Counted from the first letter of the stretch, positions 27,740 to 36,886 are shown. The stretch: 64,000 nt of DNA from PGYT01 sp963675055 (GCA_963675055.2 CAXXJE010000002.1:124001-188000), one strand, 5' to 3'. The notes: generated by a model not told the origin, from the sequence alone. Made by a program: numbers and translations.

Positions 27740-30100
27740 CTAAAACTTTATAGTTACGCCAAGACTCGGCAATATCGGAAGCATTGTTACCGGTTCAGCT
27801 TTCTGAGTATTAGTCTGTCCGTCAAATTCATCGTTGTATTCAATAAACCATACGTTTTGCCTGTTGCCGATATTAATTATTTGCAGGTACGGTGAAAGCG
27901 ACCATGAACCGTAATCCTTTTCATACGATATACTCAGGTCCATTCGAATGTACGGCGGCAATTCAAATTCGTTTATATCAGAAGGATATAGATTATAGAA
28001 CTTGTTGGATGCAAAGTCATTTCCCATATCATTCTGGTTCGGTAATGTATTTATAAAATATGCAGATCCGGGAACAGTTATAGGCTGACCCGTTGCATAA
28101 ACAAAATTAATACCCATATTCCATTTTGATTTACTTAATGGAGACATGCCGAATATAACTTTGCCAATGTCTGCATTAATTACCGCGTTTATAACAGACG
28201 TACGATTATGACGAGGCGTAAAGCTGTTTCCCTGATTAATATTATCGAATTCGTAATTTGTCTGCGACAATGCATATGAAACCCAGCCGTTAATATCGCC
28301 AAGATCTTTACGAAGTATAAATTCGAGTCCGTATGACTCACCGTCACCGGAATTATAAATATTCTCCGTCGTTGTATAAACAGGTCGGTTCTCAGCATCA
28401 TAGTATGAGGGCTTAACATCTGTTCCCAGATGGTTATTCAACTGAAGCAAATTTTTATAGGTCTTGTAATAGCCTTCAACTTCAAGTTCGAAAACATCCA
28501 TTATCTCTCGTTGATAACCCAGTATATAATGAGCCGAAGAGGATTCGTTGTTATACTTGTTAGCTGTAGACCAAATGCTTGTAAGGAATAACCGAGGAAT
28601 TCTGTTGATGTACTGATGATAAAGACCAGTGGCAAACTTTACATTACTCTTATCAGTCAGCTTGTACTTCGCCGAAAATCGCGGCTCAAAATTAACGAAG
28701 TTGTCGTCCGTATTAAAATAATAAGTTCTCAAGCCGGCTTCGAGACTAAGATCATCAAACGGTTTATAATCGGCGCTTAAATAAGCAGACGATAGCTGTC
28801 TTGTGTTATCCAAAAGAATTTTTTGCGTACTAAATTGCTGATCATATAGTTCATGAAGCAGTTTATGTTCTGCGCCGAATTTAACATTCAGTTTCTTCGA
28901 AAAATAATATTCGAGTGAAGCTTTCATTGTATAGTCGGAGATCAGGTTCTCTTCCGTCAGTCTGACATCATCAAACAGGAAATTCGACTTGAACCTGCTG
29001 GCTGTAAACCAGAAACTCGAGAATAATTTCGTATTGAATATATGTTTCCAGTTAATACTACCCGTAGTATTGCCCCAGTCATATAAAAATCCGAAAGATT
29101 CCTTAGCATCTTTATCGAGTTGAAAATCGAGATCATCCTTGCCGTTGAAAAAACTGATTGAAAGTTTATTTCGTCTGTCGAAATCAAAATAAGCTTTCAA
29201 ATTGGCATCATAAAAATAATACGCCGGAACTTCATCGATCCATTTTGCATAAGTCTCGTCTATGTATGTTCTTCTGAACGATCCGGATATTGAGCCGATT
29301 GAACCGATAGGAGCCTGCAAAGTTGTGGAAGCTGAAAGCAGACTTATATTCGCTACACCCTCGAAATTATTCCTGTTTCCGTCAACATTCGTTATATCGA
29401 GAACCGACGATAATCTGCCGCCGTACTCAGCTCCGAAACCTCCCTTGGACAATTCAACCTTTTTAATAGCATTTGTATTGAATGTTGAGAAAATGCCAAA
29501 AGCATGTTCGGGATTATATACATCTGTTCCGTCAATCAAGTACAGGTTCTGATCGGGCGTGCCGCCACGAATGTATAATGCAGATGAAAAATCGGACAAA
29601 GCTGTAATTCCCGGAAGCGTCTGAAGAGCTCTCAGCAGATCAGCTTCGATGACTTTCGGAATATTGTTTATTTGAGTCGGAGATAACTCAATTTGCGATA
29701 CGGGCTTAGCAAACAGTTTTTCAATAGTACGTTTTTGCTCACCTGACACTACAACTTCTTCCGTTCTGATTGAACTTGGAGTCAGTCTTATTTCCAGATG
29801 AGTTTCTTTATTTTCACTTATGCTTATTTCAATAGTCTTGGAATCATAACCAATGTAGCTGCATATTAAAGTATACACCCCTGTCTGCAAATCAGGAATT
29901 ACAAAGTACCCGCTGATATTGCTTGAGGCTCCGGTTGAAAACTGATCGATATAGACATTTGCACCTATTAAAGCCTCACCATTCGAGTCGTCGTAAACGA
30001 ATCCGCTGATTGCAAGCCCTTTATCAACAGTACTTTGCGCTGATATTACGCCCGCAAGCAACAAGATAACCACACAATTCTTAAGAAAGAGTTTTTTCAC
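27740..30100 (-). CDS. TonB-dependent receptor with carboxypeptidase-like regulatory domain
   Basis: A 786-residue outer-membrane receptor. In order it has a signal peptide (1-22), a carboxypeptidase D regulatory-like beta-sandwich (about 28-110), a plug domain (TLPGITALSDFSSALYIRGGTPDQ, then the LYLIDGTDVYNP core), and a beta-barrel ending in aromatic VTIKF. It belongs to the receptor class paired with DUF4249 lipoproteins. No SusD partner is present, so a glycan-utilisation role is not supported. The promoter would lie in 30101-30261, shared divergently with the EamA gene. Confidence 0.9.
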   Translation of the reverse strand: MKKLFLKNCVVILLLAGVISAQSTVDKGLAISGFVYDDSNGEALIGANVYIDQFSTGASSNISGYFVIPDLQTGVYTLICSYIGYDSKTIEISISENKETHLEIRLTPSSIRTEEVVVSGEQKRTIEKLFAKPVSQIELSPTQINNIPKVIEADLLRALQTLPGITALSDFSSALYIRGGTPDQNLYLIDGTDVYNPEHAFGIFSTFNTNAIKKVELSKGGFGAEYGGRLSSVLDITNVDGNRNNFEGVANISLLSASTTLQAPIGSIGSISGSFRRTYIDETYAKWIDEVPAYYFYDANLKAYFDFDRRNKLSISFFNGKDDLDFQLDKDAKESFGFLYDWGNTTGSINWKHIFNTKLFSSFWFTASRFKSNFLFDDVRLTEENLISDYTMKASLEYYFSKKLNVKFGAEHKLLHELYDQQFSTQKILLDNTRQLSSAYLSADYKPFDDLSLEAGLRTYYFNTDDNFVNFEPRFSAKYKLTDKSNVKFATGLYHQYINRIPRLFLTSIWSTANKYNNESSSAHYILGYQREIMDVFELEVEGYYKTYKNLLQLNNHLGTDVKPSYYDAENRPVYTTTENIYNSGDGESYGLEFILRKDLGDINGWVSYALSQTNYEFDNINQGNSFTPRHNRTSVINAVINADIGKVIFGMSPLSKSKWNMGINFVYATGQPITVPGSAYFINTLPNQNDMGNDFASNKFYNLYPSDINEFELPPYIRMDLSISYEKDYGSWSLSPYLQIINIGNRQNVWFIEYNDEFDGQTNTQKAEPVTMLPILPSLGVTIKF

Positions 30101-30250
30101 TTTTTTTTTACTCCCAGATCATTATTTCGAATAAGATTTTTTATCGATACGGCTGTATCATGAGCAATCGACGTGCCAGAACAAAGGTCTTTGGACGTAA
30201 AAGAATTAATAAAGTTGGATAATAGTAAACGGATAATTTCCTATATTCAT

Positions 30251-30258
30251 TATATTTG
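30251..30258 (+). promoter_or_regulatory. Bacteroidetes-type -7 box (TATATTTG) before the EamA gene
   Basis: It is a perfect TAnnTTTG match ending only 3 bases before the ATG, which implies a leaderless or nearly leaderless mRNA. No well-spaced -33 TTG was found. Confidence 0.35.
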
Positions 30259-30261
30259 CGG

Positions 30262-31152
30262 ATGAAAATCAAAGAAACTGAAAACAACAAGGCTTATCCC
30301 ATACTTGTTCTTCTATTTCTATCCCTGATCTGGGGTAGTTCTTTCATTCTTATAAAAAGAGGACTTGATGCATTCTCTCCTCTTCAGGTGGGAACATTAA
30401 GAGTTACATTCGCATTTATCCTTTTACTCCCATTTGCAGTTAAACGAATACACACAGTTTACAGAACAAAATGGAAGATTATTCTTGTTTACGGTTTAGT
30501 CTCCAACTTAGGTCCGGCCATTTTATTTTCACTGGCTGAAACCGGACTTAGCAGTTCTCTCACAGGAGTTTTAAATGCCTTAACGCCAATATTTACACTT
30601 ATTGTAGGTGTAATCTTTTACAAAATACCCTCAAGCAAAGGTCAATCGCTTGGACTTTTTATCGGACTTGCCGGATCTGTACTAATTAGTGCTGTCGGCG
30701 CATCCGGAGGATTGGGGGAATTCAATTACTTTGTGTTATTTGTAGTAATAGCAACTATACTATATGGCTTTTCAGGTAACATGGTAAGAGCCTATTTTAT
30801 GAACATCGATTCCGTTACGCTTACTTCTCTGGCTTTCTTATCGGTAGGACCGATTTCACTCGTTTATATTTTCAGCTCCGATTTTGTATACAGAATGGGA
30901 AATATGGAAGGAGCCTGGATTTCATTGCTCTACATCTTTATTCTCGCTGCAGTAGGAACTGCTTTTGCTCTAATCCTTTTCTATAAGCTTATCCAGATGA
31001 CTTCCGCTGTATTCGGTTCCACTGTAACCTACCTGATTCCGGTTACTGCTATAATGTGGGGATTGTTGGACGGTGAAGTTTTATACCCTCTGCACTTCGT
31101 TGGCATAGTTCTTATCGTCGGAGGTGTTTATATCGTTAATAAGTTCAAATAG
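30262..31152 (+). CDS. EamA/DMT-superfamily membrane transporter
   Basis: A 296-residue integral membrane protein with about ten hydrophobic helices arranged as two EamA repeats. The first opens with VLLFLSLIWGSSFILIKRGLDAFSPLQVGTLR. The second ends with the characteristic LIPVTAIMWGLLDGEVLYPLHFVGIVLIVGGVYI. A TTG two codons upstream is possible, but ATG at 30262 is preferred. Such drug/metabolite transporters often export amino acids or metabolites; the substrate is unknown. It stands alone on the plus strand. Confidence 0.88.
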   Translation: MKIKETENNKAYPILVLLFLSLIWGSSFILIKRGLDAFSPLQVGTLRVTFAFILLLPFAVKRIHTVYRTKWKIILVYGLVSNLGPAILFSLAETGLSSSLTGVLNALTPIFTLIVGVIFYKIPSSKGQSLGLFIGLAGSVLISAVGASGGLGEFNYFVLFVVIATILYGFSGNMVRAYFMNIDSVTLTSLAFLSVGPISLVYIFSSDFVYRMGNMEGAWISLLYIFILAAVGTAFALILFYKLIQMTSAVFGSTVTYLIPVTAIMWGLLDGEVLYPLHFVGIVLIVGGVYIVNKFK

Positions 31153-31561
31153 TTTTTGTACAAATGATCACTCTATCCAAACAGTGACCGCAGAATAAAT
31201 TTAATTCTCAGTTTGAATAAGTTCAAAATTATATTGTCACTATTGCAAACTACAACACTTCTATGAGATCCTTGCTCCGCTACTATTTTTGAAGAGTTTT
31301 CTTCTACCGGATAAATTGAAATCAACATGACGACTTAATAATTGTTTTTAATTAATTATTAGTCGTAAAATTATTTTAAAAGTTTAATCCATTTTATATT
31401 CCGCGATTAATTCACTACCTGGTTTCAATTATTCAACCACGAATAAAGGCAATGTTATTTGCACTTATAATACATTGCCCGCCACTACATAATACCTAAC
31501 ATTATTAAAATACTTTTCTACAACCGTGGATAACTTTAATGCTAAGGTATTTGGATTATAA
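31153..31561. other. AT-rich gap with inverted repeats
   Basis: No gene was found. Two inverted repeats are visible. The first has arms ACGACTTAATAATT and AATTATTAGTCGT at 31330-31366. The second has perfect 8-base arms GGCAATGT and ACATTGCC at 31448-31479. The first may terminate the EamA transcript. The gap ends in a decayed chemotaxis-receptor fragment, so part of it may be eroded coding sequence. Confidence 0.4.
31330..31366. terminator. Long AT-rich inverted repeat, possible EamA terminator
   Basis: Near-perfect 13-base arms (one extra T in the left arm) enclose 10 bases and are followed by AAAATTATTTT. It lies about 180 bases after the EamA stop, which is far for a simple terminator. 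Confidence 0.35.
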
Positions 31562-31732
31562 TTCGGAAATAGGGCATCAAGCAAGAATGAGCAGGGTATA
31601 CATGATATTGCACAGGCTGCGGAAAGTCTGAATTCACTTACAAATAACCTGCATGATCTTGTAAATACATTTAAGATCACAAAGATTTCTGAGCAAGTGA
31701 ACTATTCTGATTATTCAATGAGTAAAAATTAA
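31562..31732 (+). pseudogene. 3-prime remnant of a methyl-accepting chemotaxis protein
   Basis: A plus-strand frame of 56 codons runs to a TAA at 31730. It reads SSKNEQGIHDIAQAAES, then LNSLTNNLHDLVNTF, the heptad pattern found at the extreme C-terminus of methyl-accepting chemotaxis receptors. An in-frame TAA at 31559 closes it upstream, and no start codon or sensor region is visible. No chemotaxis genes are nearby. It looks like the eroded tail of a lost receptor gene. The short length makes the family assignment moderate. Confidence 0.55.
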
Positions 31733-31750
31733 ATATTAGTCAATAGAAAT

Positions 31751-31778
31751 CGGATGACCAAATTTATAGTGTCATCCG
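31751..31778 (-). terminator. Hairpin after the 31785 lipoprotein gene
   Basis: CGGATGAC and GTCATCCG form an 8-bp stem with a 12-base loop just beyond the stop, followed on the minus strand by ATTTCTATT. Confidence 0.55.
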
Positions 31779-31784
31779 GTTCAA

Positions 31785-32486
31785 TTATTCTCTCACCGTC
31801 TGTAAAAATCCGAATTCATATTCATTACCGCCAAGCTGCACAACAATCTTAATTCGTGTAGATTCAACATTTATCGGGAAGAATACAAGTCCGCCTACAT
31901 CTTCGCCCGGGTAAAGTGTAGTTGTCCGAAGCGCTTCATTCTCCCAGAATTTTCGGTTTTCCATAAGCCTGGCGGATTCCATTTCATAACTTTCATGCTC
32001 ATAAGCCATTTCATCTGCCCAGTAACCGGCATCATCCAAAACTTCTTCTTCCTCGCCTCCGGCAACATCCGCAACAACATCAATTGTTGCGAAGAGACAG
32101 TTCATTCCGACATTAGTACTATGGGAATCATCTAAGTCCAGCTGATTCCTGTGCAAGGTTTCTATTTCATTTTCCGGATTCAACGGATTTACAAGAATGG
32201 TTTTATGAGCAACATCAGTCTGTTTCGCACAAATATTCTCCGGCTCCATAATTATAATCTCGCCGGAATTGTTAATGGCGTACAAATAGTAGACGAAATT
32301 TCCGCCATCCCGATATTCATAGTTGACGGATACAGAAACGTCATTAATCATTTTTGACAATATTTTTCTACCCTGATAATAGTCATACCCTTCTTCATCC
32401 GGTTCAACAGAATAGAATTTGTGTCCTGAACATCCGGTAAAATATATCAAGGATACTGCCGAAAGAATAAAAAATACTTTCTTCAT
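31785..32486 (-). CDS. Lipoprotein of unknown function
   Basis: A 233-residue protein. Its signal ends in a lipobox (YFTGCSG, Cys near residue 19). The rest is soluble and beta-rich, with an acidic middle containing a long charged helix (about 150-190) and a C-terminal pair of strands. I recognise no domain. The gene is flanked by an M28 peptidase gene with a gap of about 170 bases, so it is probably a separate unit, and a terminator hairpin follows it. Confidence 0.7.
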   Translation of the reverse strand: MKKVFFILSAVSLIYFTGCSGHKFYSVEPDEEGYDYYQGRKILSKMINDVSVSVNYEYRDGGNFVYYLYAINNSGEIIIMEPENICAKQTDVAHKTILVNPLNPENEIETLHRNQLDLDDSHSTNVGMNCLFATIDVVADVAGGEEEEVLDDAGYWADEMAYEHESYEMESARLMENRKFWENEALRTTTLYPGEDVGGLVFFPINVESTRIKIVVQLGGNEYEFGFLQTVRE

Positions 32487-32652
32487 TTAAATTCCCATGT
32501 TAAATCCGGCATATATACAATAAACGGGCCGGAATTTACCTGGGGGTATTTGTCCGAAACTTCACCTTTGGGAAGACGTATTGTTCAGATTTTTATCCAC
32601 TGATGTTCGCTTTAACAGAACCTTGTGGATTCTGCAGCCCTGAAAGAAAATA

Positions 32653-34200
32653 TCACTCAGCGGTTACATCAGATACGAGTTTATGATCCAGGTTTGCAGT
32701 GTTCAGGGCAATTTTTGCCGCGAGATGAGCGGTCTTACAAATCTTTCTGAAGTTTATTTTATCCACATCATCACCCGGCTGATGAAGGTCTTCTCGCATA
32801 TTGTCGAAGAAGAAGACAACCGGAATACCCTTCTCTGCATATGAGTAATGATCACTTTGCCTGAACAAATGCGTATCACTCAATGAATAATCCAGAAAGT
32901 AATTAACAGATTCGCCATTGGACTGTTTTATCAAATTGTCAATTTCGCTGCTCTGCCTGTCGGAGCCGATGCAGAAAATTGTATCAATACTACCGCGCCC
33001 TGTCATATCGATATTGATATTCACCATTATTTCATCTATTAGATTCCCTTTATCAACAAAATACCTGGAACCCAGCAAGCCCTTTTCCTCTGCGGTGTAG
33101 AACAGGAAAATAACTGGTCTCTCATTGTTCCTCTTCTCAGATAAAATCCTAGCTGCCTCAAGAACGGCAACAGTGCCGGATCCATTATCATCTGCTCCAT
33201 TGTAAATTTTATCATCTGTTATTCCAACATGATCATAATGCGCACCTACAGTTACATACTCATTGGACAGCGCAGGATTACTGCCCGGCAATAAAGCCAA
33301 AACATTTCGTCCCTTCTTGCCTCCACCTATTGTTTTCAAGTTTATAGAGGCTTGTTTAGTCAGCTCAAATGCTTCCGGTATTTCTTTAGCATCAATAGTC
33401 TGTTCAATATCCTCCAATGTATATTCCTGATCAGACAGGAGTTCTCTTAAAGCATTTGGAGAGATCATTACAATAGGGATCCCCGGTTCGGCGGTACTAT
33501 TTTCAAGACTCAGAGATTCACTGACGGCCCGTTTAGCCAGTATATCCCAGTATGCCATGTACTCATCGCTCGGCACGATTAGTACTCCTGCCGCGCCCTT
33601 TTCTTCGGCAGCCGCAGCTTTAGAAAAAGAGCTGCTGTAACGTGATCTCTTTTCTCCTTCGAAGAATTCTTCATTCTCGCTATAAGGTTCGCCGGGCATA
33701 ACTATTACAATCTTATCCTTTGGATCCACATAAGTATAATCATTATAATCGTACTCGTCGGCAACAATTCCGTACCCGGCAAAGACAACTGGTAACGGTG
33801 TATTCATACATTCCTGCTTGAATTTCCTGAACGCCTGTGTAGTTATGTCGTCACCAAGTTTTAACTCTGCAACTATGCTGTCGCCGTCATAGAAAGTTAT
33901 GTTCGAGCTTTCATCGAGCCGTCTCGAATTAAATGGTATATTTTGGAAAAATGTACTACTGTCACCAAATGGCTGCAAACCATATTTTAAAAGTTCACCG
34001 GCAATAAATTGCGAGGCAACCTTCTCGCTGTTTGACGTCGCATCGCGTCCTTCAAGGTAATCGGAAGCCAGGAACTCAAGGTTGGCTTTAACGTAGGTAA
34101 CATCAAAGTTATTATCAGCATAATCTTGTTTGAGAAGTCCTGTATTTGAACAGGCAATTACGAACAAAATTATAAGAAAAACTGGAAGGAATTTTTTCAT
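32653..34200 (-). CDS. M28-family zinc aminopeptidase lipoprotein
   Basis: A 515-residue exported peptidase. The N-terminus is a lipoprotein signal (FVIACSN). A PA-type insert follows (VVFAGYGIVADEYDYNDYTYVDPKDKIVIV). The M28 core has GAHYDHVGITD, NGADDNGSGT, FLFYTAEEKGLLGS, NIDMTGRG and RQSDHYSYAEKG. It has the same architecture as the enzyme at 25055 but is lipid-anchored. It probably degrades peptides at the cell surface or in the periplasm. Confidence 0.92.
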   Translation of the reverse strand: MKKFLPVFLIILFVIACSNTGLLKQDYADNNFDVTYVKANLEFLASDYLEGRDATSNSEKVASQFIAGELLKYGLQPFGDSSTFFQNIPFNSRRLDESSNITFYDGDSIVAELKLGDDITTQAFRKFKQECMNTPLPVVFAGYGIVADEYDYNDYTYVDPKDKIVIVMPGEPYSENEEFFEGEKRSRYSSSFSKAAAAEEKGAAGVLIVPSDEYMAYWDILAKRAVSESLSLENSTAEPGIPIVMISPNALRELLSDQEYTLEDIEQTIDAKEIPEAFELTKQASINLKTIGGGKKGRNVLALLPGSNPALSNEYVTVGAHYDHVGITDDKIYNGADDNGSGTVAVLEAARILSEKRNNERPVIFLFYTAEEKGLLGSRYFVDKGNLIDEIMVNINIDMTGRGSIDTIFCIGSDRQSSEIDNLIKQSNGESVNYFLDYSLSDTHLFRQSDHYSYAEKGIPVVFFFDNMREDLHQPGDDVDKINFRKICKTAHLAAKIALNTANLDHKLVSDVTAE

Positions 34201-34273
34201 TGGTTTCCCCTAATTGACATTTGAATCTCTTTTCTGACGGAATAATAACTTTTAAGTTTCAGAAATACAAACA

Positions 34274-35653
34274 TCATTTAAGAAGCAGCATCTTACGGGT
34301 ATTACTATAAATGCCTGCTGTTATTGAATAAAAATATACTCCAGAAGGAAAATTATCTCCATTGAACTCGACAACATATATTCCAGGTTTTTGCTGTTCA
34401 TTTACAAGTGTAGCAACTTCACGACCGAGGATATCATTTACCTTGAGTGTTACCAACCCACTCCTCTTTTCCTTTCCCAAAAAGGGAATAGTGTATCGAA
34501 TTGTTGTTGTCGGGTTAAACGGATTCGGATAGTTTTGGGAGAGATTGAATTTATTTGGTGTAGGATCACTTTGTTTGACTTCGGTAATTTTCACTGTTTT
34601 ATGCAGGTATACATACTGGGAATCAATCAAAGGAGTATTGTTTGAATAATTATACCTGTTGAGGCTTTGTTCATAGATATTCTTTTCTTTATCAAGATCG
34701 TATACGAAAATCGTATCACCTTTCCAATATGTAATGGCTGAACCTGCCTCCGGAAATCCTAAATCCTCCCAATACAATCCGTTGAGTAATTCAGTTTTTT
34801 GATCGTAACTTCCGGATAATGAGTCAAATTGGTTTTTAAATAGTATATGATCCTTGAGATAATAAATTGTATTGTCATACGCGTATGCTTTGTCGGTATA
34901 AATAACTGAATTTACCTGCAACGAATCAGGAATGTATTGATATATCAATGAAACACCATAATTTGTATTACCCAGGTAATAAGATTCATGCAGCCTGGAT
35001 ACAAAATTAGGCAATGCTTCCATACCATTTACAACTGGTGACTCAACATAAATCGGTTTAACGGGGGCGATCGTATATAAATTATCAATTGAACAAAGAT
35101 AAAAGTTATATTCTTGTGTAACTACAATCACATGCTCATTCAGCAATCCTATTATCATGCTATGTTCATCAAAATCTTGAAAATTAAACTGACTTTTAAT
35201 AAAACTATCATCGGTGATCTCAACAAAGCATTGTTGTATTTCTCCATTCAGTAGGTAGACTCCATTGTCATCCGGTATAATATTCGAGTTAAAAATCGTA
35301 AAAGGGGAAATAATATCATATTCACCATAATCATGAAAATACCCTGTTTTATCAGAGTTTTCTAACTTTTCGAAATCGAGTCCGAAACCGGCTAACAAGC
35401 CCCACTCACTGTTATGAATTAGTCCGTAAGTGCTTCCGTTATAATTAAATACCTTGTAGTATTCAGAGTGAGAGCTAAATTCACGTCCTTCATATACACC
35501 ATTTGTAGTTATCCAACTGCCAATTGAAGAAGTATCGAGATCTGTATTCTTATAATTAATTCTCAATAAATTTCCGTACTCAACAGTTCTCTGAGATTTT
35601 ACTAAAACCGATGAGATTAATGAAAGAAGTATTATTAATATAAATCTATTCAC
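34274..35653 (-). CDS. Type IX-secreted protein with loop-inserted sorting domain
   Basis: A 459-residue secreted protein with signal peptide (about 1-20, ending in VKSQ) and a beta-rich body without recognised domains. Its type IX sorting domain at about 375-459 shows NLSQNYPNPFNPTTTIRY, DILGREVATLVNEQQ and a C-terminal RKMLLLK. Between the first and second strands lies an insert reading PFLGKEKRSGLV instead of the usual few residues. Its DNA (34452-34488) contains a TTCCC/GGGAA hairpin, discussed under findings. The function of the body is unknown. Confidence 0.8.
   Translation of the reverse strand: MNRFILIILLSLISSVLVKSQRTVEYGNLLRINYKNTDLDTSSIGSWITTNGVYEGREFSSHSEYYKVFNYNGSTYGLIHNSEWGLLAGFGLDFEKLENSDKTGYFHDYGEYDIISPFTIFNSNIIPDDNGVYLLNGEIQQCFVEITDDSFIKSQFNFQDFDEHSMIIGLLNEHVIVVTQEYNFYLCSIDNLYTIAPVKPIYVESPVVNGMEALPNFVSRLHESYYLGNTNYGVSLIYQYIPDSLQVNSVIYTDKAYAYDNTIYYLKDHILFKNQFDSLSGSYDQKTELLNGLYWEDLGFPEAGSAITYWKGDTIFVYDLDKEKNIYEQSLNRYNYSNNTPLIDSQYVYLHKTVKITEVKQSDPTPNKFNLSQNYPNPFNPTTTIRYTIPFLGKEKRSGLVTLKVNDILGREVATLVNEQQKPGIYVVEFNGDNFPSGVYFYSITAGIYSNTRKMLLLK
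34452..34488. repeat. In-frame palindromic insert in a sorting domain (copy 1)
   Basis: The stem TTCCC-AAAAA-GGGAA at 34474-34488 and the flanking GC-rich tract ending in CCCACTCC align with the tract at 35871-35909. The position corresponds to the loop after TIP in the sorting domain. Confidence 0.55.
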
Positions 35654-35696
35654 ATTTATTGTCCCTTTAGTTAAGCCAATTAATTCAAAATATATT

Positions 35697-36632
35697 CTAA
35701 CGCAACAATACCATCTTTCTTGTTTCAGAGAATCTTCCCGATTGTAATCGACAGTAATAAACTCCGCTTGCTAATCCGGAAGCATCGAATTCAACATTGT
35801 ATATACCAGGCCTCTGCTGTTCATTTACTAGTGTCACAACTTCACGACCGAGTATGTCGTATACCTTGAGGGTTACTAACCCACCCCTTTCATCCCCTCC
35901 CAAGAGGGGAATAGTAAATTGAATTGCAGTTGTCGGGTTAAACGGATTCGGATAGTTTTGGGATAACGAGTATTCAAGGTTCGTTAAATGATTTTTAACC
36001 CCCGTCCAAAAATCAAAGTACTGTCCATTAATATAAGCTGTGCCCAAATTAGTAGTACTACTATTAGGAAAATTATTACTTTTGAACATTCCTATTCCAG
36101 TAACAAATATAATTTTATGTTTATTGTCGGAAATTTCGCGCATTGCCCTTTGGACTCCGTTAATAACTGTATCCCTTATAGAAACTACTTCCATCAACAA
36201 TGTATCTGCTGGATAGTCAATAACCTGAAATGAATCTCCAGTACTTGCAAATAAACTATCAATCCTGTATTCTACTTTATCATTATCTTGATAAACCTTA
36301 AAAACATTTCCATTCGTCGAATCTATCCTATAATAATAATGTGATTCAATTCCTACGGTTATATAATTTGAAACAAAGTATAATTTACTGTTTAACAAAG
36401 TATCTCCGGTAATTGCTTTTATAAAACTGTTTGCTTCGCAATTGTTGAATGGATCACAAATAACGTAATTATATTCCCATGTATTATTTATTTGAAGTGG
36501 GAAATATTCCAGATAATTGTTCGGACTAGTGGACTGTGCGATCGATTCTGAATTGCAAAATGACAAAAGCAATGTTACTGATATCGCAGCATATAACTTT
36601 TTAACTACACGATGAAGAATAACTTCCGTCAT
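35697..36632 (-). CDS. Type IX-secreted protein of unknown function
   Basis: A 311-residue secreted protein. The signal peptide is preceded by a short N-terminal extension (MTEVILHR), and hydrophobic residues end near SIAQS. The body (about 35-215) contains two or more beta-rich segments with YFPLQINNTWEYNYV, typical of exported FCB proteins but not assigned to a family. The sorting domain at about 220-311 has SLSQNYPNPFNPTTAIQF and carries the loop insert PLLGGDERGGLV. Its ATG overlaps the stop of the upstream fragment at 36629 (ATGA), suggesting coupling. Confidence 0.75.
   Translation of the reverse strand: MTEVILHRVVKKLYAAISVTLLLSFCNSESIAQSTSPNNYLEYFPLQINNTWEYNYVICDPFNNCEANSFIKAITGDTLLNSKLYFVSNYITVGIESHYYYRIDSTNGNVFKVYQDNDKVEYRIDSLFASTGDSFQVIDYPADTLLMEVVSIRDTVINGVQRAMREISDNKHKIIFVTGIGMFKSNNFPNSSTTNLGTAYINGQYFDFWTGVKNHLTNLEYSLSQNYPNPFNPTTAIQFTIPLLGGDERGGLVTLKVYDILGREVVTLVNEQQRPGIYNVEFDASGLASGVYYCRLQSGRFSETRKMVLLR
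35871..35909. repeat. In-frame palindromic insert in a sorting domain (copy 2)
   Basis: CCCCTC-CCAA-GAGGGG (35894-35909) forms a 6-bp stem. With the neighbouring CCACCCCTTT tract it aligns with the insert of the gene at 34274, at the same loop of the domain. Confidence 0.6.
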
Positions 36633-36886
36633 TTGATCCTGCTCATTTTTCTAGAAATGCTATTCACGCCACATCTCAGTTGATAGTAATAAATCCCGCT
36701 TGCTAATCCTGATGCATCGAATTCAACGCTATGTTTACCAGGTCTCTGCTTCTCATTCACAAGTGTAGCAACTTCACGACCGAGGATGCCGTACACAACC
36801 AGTTTAACAAGTGTAGGGGACGTAAAATTTTCGTCCCCTACGGGAATAGTGAATTCAATTGTTAATGCATAAAGAAGTCGCGACAT
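36629..36886 (-). pseudogene. Orphan type IX sorting-domain fragment
   Basis: An 85-codon frame consisting almost only of a sorting domain that has lost its NYPNPFNP start. It begins with LTIEFTIP and continues GILGREVATLVNEKQRPGKHSVEF, but ends in an abnormal RKMSRIK. No signal peptide or cargo domain is visible, so export as such is unlikely. It reads as a truncated relic of a secreted-protein gene. Its loop carries an in-frame palindromic insert (36813-36841). Its stop overlaps the start of the next gene. Confidence 0.65.
36813..36841. repeat. In-frame palindromic insert in a sorting-domain fragment (copy 3)
   Basis: Perfect 10-base arms GTAGGGGACG (36813-36822) and CGTCCCCTAC (36832-36841) surround TAAAATTTT. 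They encode part of the loop VGDENFTSPT at the same domain position as the other copies. Confidence 0.75.

Noticed and set aside
31465..31680. A 71-codon minus-strand frame
   Set aside because: It lies opposite the chemotaxis-receptor remnant, whose plus-strand reading has clear family character; the minus frame has none.
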